NCBI GenBank assembly: GCA_964633845.1
Contig: CAZWLA010000062.1
Location: 1 to 6,765, forward strand
Length of the DNA stretch: 6,765 bases
Origin: JADHTT01 sp964633845
Lineage (GTDB): Bacteria; Campylobacterota; Campylobacteria; Campylobacterales; Arcobacteraceae
Reading direction: 5' to 3'
Made by a program: the position numbers and the translations under genes. The first letter of the stretch is position 1. Each line of letters begins with the position of its first letter. Shown here piece by piece: positions 1 through 6,202 of the stretch. Under the pieces are notes generated by a model. The model was not told the DNA's origin. It saw only the letters and a list, made by a program, of their open reading frames with translations, and searched no databases.

Positions 1-1
1 T

Positions 2-421
2 ATATTAAGTGCCTTTTCAGCTACCGTTGAAAGAACGGTGCAGATTGGATATTTAATTAATAAATACAGTAATAATTTATTTATTGGTACAGGATATGGT
101 GTAGATGCGGGGTATATAAGAAATATTGAAAGACCATGGATATATGAATTATCATATTTTCAAATGTTATTCAATTATGGTACATTAGGAATGACTTTAT
201 TAATAGTATTGATAGGTTTATATTATTATATTGCTTTGTTTAATATAAAAAATAGATGTATTCATATTGAAATTCAGTCTGCACTTTTAGTTAGCCTAAC
301 GATTTTTTTTATTGGGGTATATTCTAATCCATATTTAGGATCATTTGATTTTTTATTATTTTTGGGAATTTTACCAATATTAGCCGCTGTAAAGAATAAA
401 ACAAAATTATATAAGGATTAA
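2..421 (+). CDS. O-antigen polymerase / O-antigen ligase-like membrane protein, C-terminal part (5' end outside window)
   Basis: The frame is open from the first full codon at base 2, so the true start lies upstream; the GTG at 38 is only an internal codon. The visible 139 residues begin with a short hydrophilic stretch (roughly residues 9-48) containing an Arg and a Gly-rich GTGYG segment (29-33), then E49 and an LFNYG segment (56-60). Hydrophobic segments follow at about 61-81, 93-109 and 114-130, and the protein ends in a short Lys-rich tail (KNKTKLYKD). A periplasmic loop with a GxGxG element followed by E...Y...YG and closing helices is typical of Wzy / O-antigen ligase-like (WaaL) proteins, which join lipid-linked repeat units or transfer polymer at the periplasmic face. 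Its place beside nucleotide-sugar and glycosyltransferase genes favours Wzy. These proteins diverge strongly, so polymerase versus ligase cannot be settled from the C-terminus alone. Confidence 0.72.
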   Translation: MLSAFSATVERTVQIGYLINKYSNNLFIGTGYGVDAGYIRNIERPWIYELSYFQMLFNYGTLGMTLLIVLIGLYYYIALFNIKNRCIHIEIQSALLVSLTIFFIGVYSNPYLGSFDFLLFLGILPILAAVKNKTKLYKD

Positions 422-423
422 GA

Positions 424-1560
424 ATGAAAGATTACAAAATATGTAAAAAATGTATTATGGATACAACCGATCCAGATATTAATTTTGATGAAAACGGTGT
501 ATGTGACTATTGCAATAATTATAAGGAGAGCATAGTTCCAGAGTGGAACTATGGTGAAAATAGACTATCAGAATTAATGACTGTTGCTAAAAAGATTAAA
601 AAAGAAGGTCAAGGAAAAGATTTTGATTGTATAATAGGTTTAAGTGGAGGCTTAGATAGTTCTTATACTGCATATATAGCTAAAGAAGTTATGGGTCTTA
701 GGCCATTACTCTTACATGTAGATGCAGGTTGGAATACTGATCAAGCTGTAGAGAATATCGAGAGGTTAGTGGATGGACTTAATCTTGATTTATATACAGA
801 AGTTATTAATTGGGAAGAAATGAAAGATTTACAAGTATCATTTTTTAAGTCGCAAATAGCAGATCAGGACTTTCCTCAAGATACAGCATTTTTTTCTGCG
901 TTATATAAGTTTTCAAGAAAGTATAAAATTAAGTATGTTTTAACTGGAGGAAATTTTTCTACTGAATGTTGTCGTGAACCTGAGAACTGGGGAGCATATC
1001 CAGGAATAGATAAGATGTTAATCAATAATATACATAATAGTTTTGGCAAAAATAAATTAAAAACATTTCCAATAGTGGATATTTTTACTTACAAAATTCT
1101 TTATAAATATATTTTTGGTATGGAAGTTTTTAAGCCGTTAAATTATGTTTCCTATAAAAAAGTTGATGCTGAAGATACATTAAATGAGAAATTTGGGTGG
1201 AAAAAGTTCCAGCACAAACATCATGAATCAAGATTTACTAGGTTTTATGAAGATTATTGGATGCCAAGAAAGTTTGGATATGAAAAACGTAGAGCACACT
1301 TTTCAAGTTTGATTATGACGGGACAAATGAGTAGAGAAGGGGCAATTGAAAGAATTTCTAAACCTGAGTTAAGTGAAGATTTCCTCTTAAAGGAATTTGA
1401 ATATGTTGCTAATAAACTTGATTTAAGTGTTGAGGAATTAAGGCAAATATTTAATAGTAAAAATAAAACTTATCATGATTATAAAAATAAAAGATTTTTA
1501 ATTGGTATTGGGGCAAAAGTTATGAAATTTTTAGGATTAGAAAAGAGACTATTTAGATGA
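424..1560 (+). CDS. wbuX: N-acetyl sugar amidotransferase (WbuX/LfnA/WbpG/PseA family), acetamidino-sugar formation
   Basis: Predicted ATP-dependent enzyme that converts a sugar N-acetyl group to an acetamidino (amidine) group using ammonia supplied by its HisH/HisF-like partners. The 378-residue protein opens with two CxxC pairs (C7/C10 and C27/C30), probably a zinc ribbon. An N-type ATP pyrophosphatase (PP-loop) signature SGGLDSS follows at 74-80, then the TGGNFSTECC segment and a Trp/Tyr-rich stretch (KFQHKHHESRFTRFYEDYW). This order matches the WbpG/PseA/LfnA family at about its usual length. The tail (about 355-378) is basic and amphipathic (RFLIGIGAKVMKFLGLEKRLF), which could aid membrane contact. 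The ATG has a good ribosome site (AAGGA, 413-417, 6-base spacing). It starts 2 bases after the polymerase-like gene and overlaps the glutaminase gene by 4 bases (ATGA). The adjacent UDP-L-FucNAc genes point to L-FucNAc as the sugar skeleton. PseA, acting on pseudaminic acid, is less likely because no pse genes are visible. Confidence 0.88.
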   Translation: MKDYKICKKCIMDTTDPDINFDENGVCDYCNNYKESIVPEWNYGENRLSELMTVAKKIKKEGQGKDFDCIIGLSGGLDSSYTAYIAKEVMGLRPLLLHVDAGWNTDQAVENIERLVDGLNLDLYTEVINWEEMKDLQVSFFKSQIADQDFPQDTAFFSALYKFSRKYKIKYVLTGGNFSTECCREPENWGAYPGIDKMLINNIHNSFGKNKLKTFPIVDIFTYKILYKYIFGMEVFKPLNYVSYKKVDAEDTLNEKFGWKKFQHKHHESRFTRFYEDYWMPRKFGYEKRRAHFSSLIMTGQMSREGAIERISKPELSEDFLLKEFEYVANKLDLSVEELRQIFNSKNKTYHDYKNKRFLIGIGAKVMKFLGLEKRLFR

Positions 1561-2150
1561 TAGCTATAGTTGATTATGGAGTTGGAAACATAAAAGCTTT
1601 TGTCAATATTTATAAAAACTTAAATATCTCATATAAAGTAGTAAAAGATGTTGATAAGATTATACTGCCAGGTGTAGGATCATTTGATCATGCTATGGAA
1701 AGCTTGCAAAATTCTGGGATGAAAGAAAAACTTGATTTACTTGTATTAGAAAAAAAACTTCCTGTACTAGGTATATGTGTAGGAATGCAAATGTTAGCAA
1801 AAAGTAGTGATGAAGGCAAGTTATCAGGATTAGGGTGGATAGATGCTACTGTGAAAAAGCTTGATAAGTCAAAAATAAAGAATGGTCCATTACCTCATAT
1901 GGGGTGGAATACTTTAAATATTAAAAAAGAAAATAAAATCTTTAATAATTTAGAAAATGATCCAAGATATTATTTTTTACATTCATATTATTTTGAGTGT
2001 AGTAATAAAGATGATGTAATAGCTACTACAACTTACGGTGAAGAGTTTGAATGTATGATAAATTATGAAAATATTTATGGTATCCAGCCTCATCCAGAGA
2101 AAAGTCATCATAATGGAATTCAACTCCTAAAAAATTTTGGAGAACTATAA
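1557..2150 (+). CDS. hisH: HisH-like glutamine amidotransferase subunit (WbuY / HisH2 type)
   Basis: Class I glutamine amidotransferase that hydrolyses glutamine to ammonia and hands it to a HisF-like barrel. The 197-residue length is usual for HisH. The protein starts directly with the first beta strand (IAIVDYGVGN), followed by PGVGSF (38-43), which lies by the oxyanion region. The nucleophile is C74 in GICVGMQ (72-78), and H179 and E181 in QPHPEKS (177-183) complete a Cys-His-Glu triad. It should therefore be an active glutaminase. No other histidine gene is present: it sits between the sugar amidotransferase, which it overlaps by 4 bases, and the HisF-like gene, which it overlaps by 1 base. 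The role inferred is ammonia supply for acetamidino-sugar formation, as for wbuY of E. coli O145 and hisH2 of P. aeruginosa, not imidazole glycerol phosphate synthesis. The 4-base overlap suggests translational coupling, since its own ribosome site is weak. Confidence 0.9.
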   Translation: MIAIVDYGVGNIKAFVNIYKNLNISYKVVKDVDKIILPGVGSFDHAMESLQNSGMKEKLDLLVLEKKLPVLGICVGMQMLAKSSDEGKLSGLGWIDATVKKLDKSKIKNGPLPHMGWNTLNIKKENKIFNNLENDPRYYFLHSYYFECSNKDDVIATTTYGEEFECMINYENIYGIQPHPEKSHHNGIQLLKNFGEL

Positions 2151-2926
2151 TGCTTGCACCTAGAATAATACCAACACTATTAGTACATAATAAGGGCTTA
2201 GTTAAAACTGTAAAGTTTAAAGAAGGAAAATATATAGGGGATCCCATAAATGCTGTGAAAATATTTAATGAAAAGGAATCTGATGAGTTAATGGTATTAG
2301 ATATTGATGCTACTATTGAAGATAGGGAACCAGATTATAAGATGATAGAGAATTTAGCAGTTGAATGTAGAATGCCACTATGTTATGGTGGAGGGATTAA
2401 AACTGCAAAGCAGGCTGCTAAAATATTTAGTTTAGGTGTGGAAAAAGTTGCTCTTAGTTCGGCTATTGTAGAAAATCCTAAACTAGTACAAGAGATTGCG
2501 AAGGAAGTTGGCACTCAAAGTGTTGTAGTAGTTTTAGATGTAAAGAAAAAGCTTTTTGCTGGATATGAAGTAATGACACATAATGGTACAAAAAAAACAG
2601 GAATTGATCCTGTGAAGTTTATTAAAGAATTAGAAGACTTTGGAATTGGCGAGATTGTTATAAACTCAATTGATAATGATGGAATGATGCAAGGTTATGA
2701 TTTTAATATTATAGATAAAATAAAGGAAATAGCAACTGTACCAATGACTGTACTTGGAGGTGCTGGTAGCTTAGAGGATATGGGTGAAGTTATAAAAAAA
2801 CATGGAATTATTGGTGTAAGTGCAGGAAGCTTATTTGTATTTAAAGGCAAGTATAAAGCGGTGTTGATAAATTATCCAAATGATGTCTCAAAAAACAACT
2901 TAATATTAAAAGCTAAAGGTATGTAA
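2150..2926 (+). CDS. hisF: HisF-like acetamidino modification protein (AglZ/HisF2, WbuZ type)
   Basis: A (beta/alpha)8-barrel homologue of the HisF cyclase subunit, 258 residues, full length. It has the HisF landmarks: start MLAPRIIP, GDP (30-32), DELMVLDID (45-53), GGGI (80-83), VVVLD (126-130), SIDNDG (173-178) and the phosphate-site GGAG (203-206). Compared by memory with Thermotoga maritima HisF, it keeps Asp130 but has Leu at position 11, where catalytic HisF has Asp. The LVKTVKF segment (17-23) is typical of the sugar-modification subfamily (AglZ/HisF2). Ammonia-gate positions are retained (R5, E46, K99, and E168 for E167), as is an acidic residue at 98 for docking to HisH. It probably conducts ammonia from the glutaminase to the WbuX-like enzyme rather than making imidazole glycerol phosphate. 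Start ATG 2150 shares one base with the preceding stop (TAATG) and has a strong GGAGAA at 2139-2144. Confidence 0.9.
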   Translation: MLAPRIIPTLLVHNKGLVKTVKFKEGKYIGDPINAVKIFNEKESDELMVLDIDATIEDREPDYKMIENLAVECRMPLCYGGGIKTAKQAAKIFSLGVEKVALSSAIVENPKLVQEIAKEVGTQSVVVVLDVKKKLFAGYEVMTHNGTKKTGIDPVKFIKELEDFGIGEIVINSIDNDGMMQGYDFNIIDKIKEIATVPMTVLGGAGSLEDMGEVIKKHGIIGVSAGSLFVFKGKYKAVLINYPNDVSKNNLILKAKGM

Positions 2927-3951
2927 TGTTCAAAAATAAAATACTATTAATTACGGGAGGAACTGGATCATTTGGGAATGCAGTCCTTAGAAGGTTTCTA
3001 GATACAAGTATTAAAGAGATACGAATTTTCTCAAGAGATGAAAAAAAACAAGATGATATGAGGAAAAAATATAATAATCCAAAATTGAAGTTCTATATTG
3101 GTGATGTAAGAGATGTAAATTCGATAGTTGATGCTATGAGAGGCGTTGATTATGTATTCCATGCAGCAGCTTTAAAGCAAGTCCCTTCTTGTGAATTTTA
3201 TCCTATGCAAGCAGTTGAAACAAATGTAATTGGTACAGAAAATGTTTTAAATATTGCAATTAATGCAAAAGTAAAAAAAGTAATAGTACTAAGTACAGAC
3301 AAAGCTGTATATCCTATAAATGCTATGGGTGTAAGTAAAGCTATGATGGAAAGAGTAGCTGTAGCTAAAAGTAGAAATATAAGTGATGAAGAAACAATGA
3401 TTGCTTGTACAAGATATGGGAATGTAATGGCTAGTCGTGGTTCTGTAATTCCTCTTTTTCTAGATCAAATAAAAAATGGAAATGATATAACAATCACAGA
3501 TCCAAATATGACTAGATTTATGATGAGTTTAGATGATGCAGTTGAATTAGTACTTTTTGCTTTTGAACATGGTAAAACTGGTGATATCTTTGTTCAAAAA
3601 GCACCAGCTGCAACTATAGAACTTCTAGCTGAAACTTTAAAAGAATTAGTAAGTAAACAGAGTCACAATGTATCGATTATTGGGACAAGACATAGTGAAA
3701 AACTTTATGAAACTTTATTAACAAGAGAAGAAATGGTTCATGCAATCAATATGGAAGGTTATTATCGAATTCCTGCTGACACAAGGGATTTAAATTATGA
3801 TAAATTCTTTGATCAAGGTGAAGAGATAGTAACTCAAGCACACGAATATCACTCTCACAATACAAAAAGATTAAATAAAGAAGAATTAAAGGCAATGCTA
3901 TTGAGTTTAAGAGAAATTCAAGGTGATTTAAAAGAGTTTGGAGTAGTTTAA
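2926..3951 (+). CDS. capE: UDP-GlcNAc 4,6-dehydratase (5-inverting) / 3,5-epimerase, CapE/FnlA/WbjB family
   Basis: First enzyme of UDP-L-FucNAc synthesis: it dehydrates UDP-GlcNAc at C4/C6, inverts C5 and then epimerises C3 to give a 4-keto-L-sugar nucleotide. This 341-residue cytosolic extended SDR protein has the nucleotide-binding motif TGGTGSFG (10-17), GDV (59-61), HAAALKQVP (79-87), STDKA (123-127), then MGVSK (134-138), RYGNV (163-167) and TRFMM (196-200). The usual SDR Tyr of YxxxK is Met134, with Lys138 kept. This is a hallmark of the inverting dehydratase group (CapE, FlaA1/PseB). The C-terminal part (NMEGYYRIPADTRDLNY and onward) matches CapE/WbjB better than PseB. Length is normal. 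The start codon shares one base with the hisF-like stop (TAATG), with AAAGG at 2915-2919, 6 bases upstream. The following genes, capF and capG, fix the pathway assignment. Confidence 0.92.
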   Translation: MFKNKILLITGGTGSFGNAVLRRFLDTSIKEIRIFSRDEKKQDDMRKKYNNPKLKFYIGDVRDVNSIVDAMRGVDYVFHAAALKQVPSCEFYPMQAVETNVIGTENVLNIAINAKVKKVIVLSTDKAVYPINAMGVSKAMMERVAVAKSRNISDEETMIACTRYGNVMASRGSVIPLFLDQIKNGNDITITDPNMTRFMMSLDDAVELVLFAFEHGKTGDIFVQKAPAATIELLAETLKELVSKQSHNVSIIGTRHSEKLYETLLTREEMVHAINMEGYYRIPADTRDLNYDKFFDQGEEIVTQAHEYHSHNTKRLNKEELKAMLLSLREIQGDLKEFGVV

Positions 3952-5066
3952 TGAAAATCTTAATTACGGGCTCTAATGGTTTTATTGCAAAAAATTTAAT
4001 TTCACATTTAAAGAGAGATGAAAATAAACAGTTGTATTTATTCTCTAGCTCTGACTCAGAAGCTATTTTAGAAGCTTATGTAAAAGAAGTAGACTTTATT
4101 TTTCATTTAGCTGGTGTTAATAGACCAAAAGATGTAAGTGAATTTTATGAAGGTAATAGTAATTTAACAAAAAAGATTGTTTTAATTCTTGAAAAAGAAA
4201 AAAAACATACACCTATATTAATATCTTCTTCTACGCAAGCAGAATTAGATAATGACTATGGAAAAAGTAAGCAAGAAGCTGAGAATATATTAAAAGACTA
4301 TAAGTCAAATAGTAAAGCTAATATTTTTATTTATAGACTTCCAAATGTTTTTGGAAAATGGTCAAGACCAAATTACAACTCTGTTATTTCAACATGGTGT
4401 AATAATATTGCAAAGAATTTAGAGATCCAAGTAGATAACAGAGAAACTAAATTAAACCTTGTTTATATAGATGATGTAGTTAGTTCTTTTTTAGAGAAAC
4501 TTTCTTTAAATTCAAATGAAATATATTATAAAGTTGAAATAGTTTATCAAAAATCTTTGGGAGAGATTGAAGAATTACTTTATAGATTTAAAGATAATAG
4601 AATGAGTTTAATCATCCCTGATGTTGCTTCTGGATTTGAGAGAGCTTTATATGCTACATATCTTAGCTATTTCGCTACTGATAATTTTTCATATCATTTA
4701 AAAGGTTATCAAGATGATAGAGGCACATTCTATGAGATACTTAAAACACTAGATAGTGGACAGTTTTCACTATCTACCACAGCTCCAGGTGTCACTAGAG
4801 GAAATCACTATCACCATACTAAAAACGAAAAATTTTTAGTTGTAAAAGGTGAGGCTCTTATAGAATTTAGACATATAGTTACTGATGAAATTATTTCATA
4901 TGAAGTAAGTGATAAGAATATGGAAATAGTAGAAATGATACCTGGATATACGCATAATATAAAAAATACGGGTGATGAAGAGATGGTACTATTTCTTTGG
5001 GCAAATGAAACTTTTGATCAGGATAATCCAGATACATATTTTTTAGAGGTAAGAAATGACACATAA
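3951..5066 (+). CDS. capF: Bifunctional SDR/cupin UDP-2-acetamido-2,6-dideoxy-hexulose reductase, CapF/FnlB/WbjC family
   Basis: Second step of UDP-L-FucNAc synthesis: NADPH-dependent reduction of the CapE keto product to UDP-2-acetamido-2,6-dideoxy-L-talose (UDP-L-PneNAc). The 371-residue protein has the two-domain CapF architecture. The N-terminal extended SDR domain (about 1-240) carries TGSNGFIA (6-13), FHLAGVNRP (51-59), ISSSTQAE (91-98) and the catalytic Y103xxxK107. The C-terminal cupin domain (about 250-370) carries RGNHYHH (283-289), E293 and PGYTH (331-335); H286, H288, E293 and H335 look like the metal ligands described for Staphylococcus aureus CapF. The third Gly of the GxxGxxG fingerprint is Ala13, a mild change. 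The start ATG overlaps the capE stop by one base, with GGAG at 3940-3943. Its 3' end overlaps the next gene by 11 bases. The long cupin extension separates it from single-domain reductases such as RmlD. Confidence 0.93.
   Translation: MKILITGSNGFIAKNLISHLKRDENKQLYLFSSSDSEAILEAYVKEVDFIFHLAGVNRPKDVSEFYEGNSNLTKKIVLILEKEKKHTPILISSSTQAELDNDYGKSKQEAENILKDYKSNSKANIFIYRLPNVFGKWSRPNYNSVISTWCNNIAKNLEIQVDNRETKLNLVYIDDVVSSFLEKLSLNSNEIYYKVEIVYQKSLGEIEELLYRFKDNRMSLIIPDVASGFERALYATYLSYFATDNFSYHLKGYQDDRGTFYEILKTLDSGQFSLSTTAPGVTRGNHYHHTKNEKFLVVKGEALIEFRHIVTDEIISYEVSDKNMEIVEMIPGYTHNIKNTGDEEMVLFLWANETFDQDNPDTYFLEVRNDT
5040..5058 (+). promoter_or_regulatory. Ribosome binding site within capF 3' end that sets the capG start
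   Basis: AGAGG at 5045-5049 lies 6 bases before the ATG at 5056-5058, inside the last codons of capF in a different frame. This supports the 11-base overlap as the real arrangement. No other well-placed start is needed, because the conserved GTRPE motif follows at residues 16-20, as usual for the family. Confidence 0.6.
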
Positions 5067-6198
5067 CACAATTAAAAAACTAAAAGTTATGACTGTGGTT
5101 GGTACAAGACCTGAGATAATAAGACTTGCTTGTGTGATACAAAAACTAGAAGAATCAGAGGCTATAGAACATATTATAGTTCATACAGGACAAAACTATG
5201 ACTATGAGTTAAATGAATTATTTTTTAAAGATTTCAATCTTAGAAAACCTGATTATTTTCTCAATGCTGCTTTAGGAACTCCTACAGAAACTATTGGTAA
5301 TATCTTAATCAAAATTGATCCAATATTAGAAGAAGTAAAACCAGATTCATTTTTGGTTTTAGGAGATACAAATTCTTGTCTTTGCGCTATACCTGCAAAA
5401 AAAAGAAAAATACCTATATTTCATATGGAAGCAGGAAATAGATGCTTTGATCAAAGGGTACCAGAAGAGACTAATAGAAAGATAGTAGATCATACTGCTG
5501 ATATAAATTTAACATATAGTGATATAGCTAGAGAGTACTTATTGAGAGAAGGTCTACCTGCAGATAGAGTAATCAAAACAGGTAGCCCAATATATGAAGT
5601 AATTAATTCACGAATAGATGATATAAACAGTTCTGATATCTTAGAAGATTTAAATCTTCTAAAAAATAAGTATTTTGTAGTATCAGCTCATAGAGAAGAA
5701 AATATAGGTCATGACAAAAATTTCTTTGATTTAGTGGATACATTAAATGAAATAGCCTCAGTATACAACATGCCTGTAATTGTATCTACCCATCCTCGAA
5801 CTAGAAATAAAATAGAATTAGAAAATATTGAATTTAATCCACTTATTAAACTTATGAAACCAATGGGATTTAATGATTACAATAAGCTTCAACTTGATTC
5901 AAAAGCTGTTTTAAGTGATAGTGGTACTATAAGTGAAGAGTCTTCTATTATGAGATTTCCTGCATTGAACATACGACAAGCTCATGAACGACCAGAAGCT
6001 ATGGAAGAAGCTAGTGTTATGATGGTAGGACTTGAAAAAGAAAGAATCATGCAAGGTTTAAAAGTTTTGGAGTCTCAAGAAAGAGACAGCTTAAGACATG
6101 TAGCTGACTATAGTATGCCAAATGTATCTGAAAAGGTTTTAAGAATCATCTTAAGTTATACAGATTATGTAAATAGAAGAGTTTGGAGAAAAAGTTAA
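5056..6198 (+). CDS. capG: UDP-2-acetamido-2,6-dideoxy-L-talose 2-epimerase (CapG/FnlC/WbjD), WecB-like fold
   Basis: Third step: non-hydrolysing epimerisation at C2 that yields UDP-L-FucNAc. The 380-residue protein has the GT-B-like UDP-GlcNAc 2-epimerase fold with VGTRPE (15-20), HTGQNYDY (43-50), LGDTNS (102-107), HMEAGNR (123-129), RVPEETNR (134-141), SAHREEN (210-216), STHPRTR (244-250) and SDSGTISEE (287-295). D104, E125, E138 and H212 correspond to acidic and His residues important in WecB. The HMEAGNRCFDQRVPEE stretch is, as I recall it, characteristic of CapG/FnlC/WbjD rather than WecB, and the capE-capF context agrees. An automatic label of WecB (UDP-ManNAc synthesis) would probably be misleading here. 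It overlaps capF by 11 bases and stops 4 bases before the glycosyltransferase gene. Confidence 0.91.
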   Translation: MTHNTIKKLKVMTVVGTRPEIIRLACVIQKLEESEAIEHIIVHTGQNYDYELNELFFKDFNLRKPDYFLNAALGTPTETIGNILIKIDPILEEVKPDSFLVLGDTNSCLCAIPAKKRKIPIFHMEAGNRCFDQRVPEETNRKIVDHTADINLTYSDIAREYLLREGLPADRVIKTGSPIYEVINSRIDDINSSDILEDLNLLKNKYFVVSAHREENIGHDKNFFDLVDTLNEIASVYNMPVIVSTHPRTRNKIELENIEFNPLIKLMKPMGFNDYNKLQLDSKAVLSDSGTISEESSIMRFPALNIRQAHERPEAMEEASVMMVGLEKERIMQGLKVLESQERDSLRHVADYSMPNVSEKVLRIILSYTDYVNRRVWRKS

Positions 6199-6202
6199 TA
6201 GA

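Noticed and set aside
301..310. Eight-T run here, and eight-A runs near 4198-4205 and 5397-5404, as phase-variable slippage tracts
   Set aside because: Runs of this length are expected by chance in such AT-rich DNA, all reading frames are intact, and no longer G/C or dinucleotide tract is seen.
38..421. A separate small membrane protein starting at the GTG at 38
   Set aside because: The same frame is open back to base 2 with no ribosome site before 38, and the content looks like the end of a larger polymerase.
424..1560. PseA for pseudaminic acid (Pse5Ac7Am) synthesis
   Set aside because: The family is related, but no PseB, PseC, PseH, PseG or PseI genes are visible, and the neighbours make UDP-L-FucNAc with a dedicated HisH/HisF pair.
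2026..2247. 73-codon open frame on the minus strand across the hisH/hisF junction
   Set aside because: It lies antisense to two strongly supported genes, contains no recognisable domain and has no clear ribosome site. It is a chance frame.
1557..2926. Fragment of a histidine biosynthesis operon
   Set aside because: Only hisH and hisF homologues occur, flanked by sugar genes. The HisF-like protein has Leu at position 11 and the LVKTVKF subfamily signature, so a sugar-modification role fits better.
5056..6198. WecB making UDP-ManNAc
   Set aside because: The fold is shared, but the motif set around HMEAGNRCFDQRVPEE and the position directly after capE-capF point to the CapG/FnlC 2-epimerase.
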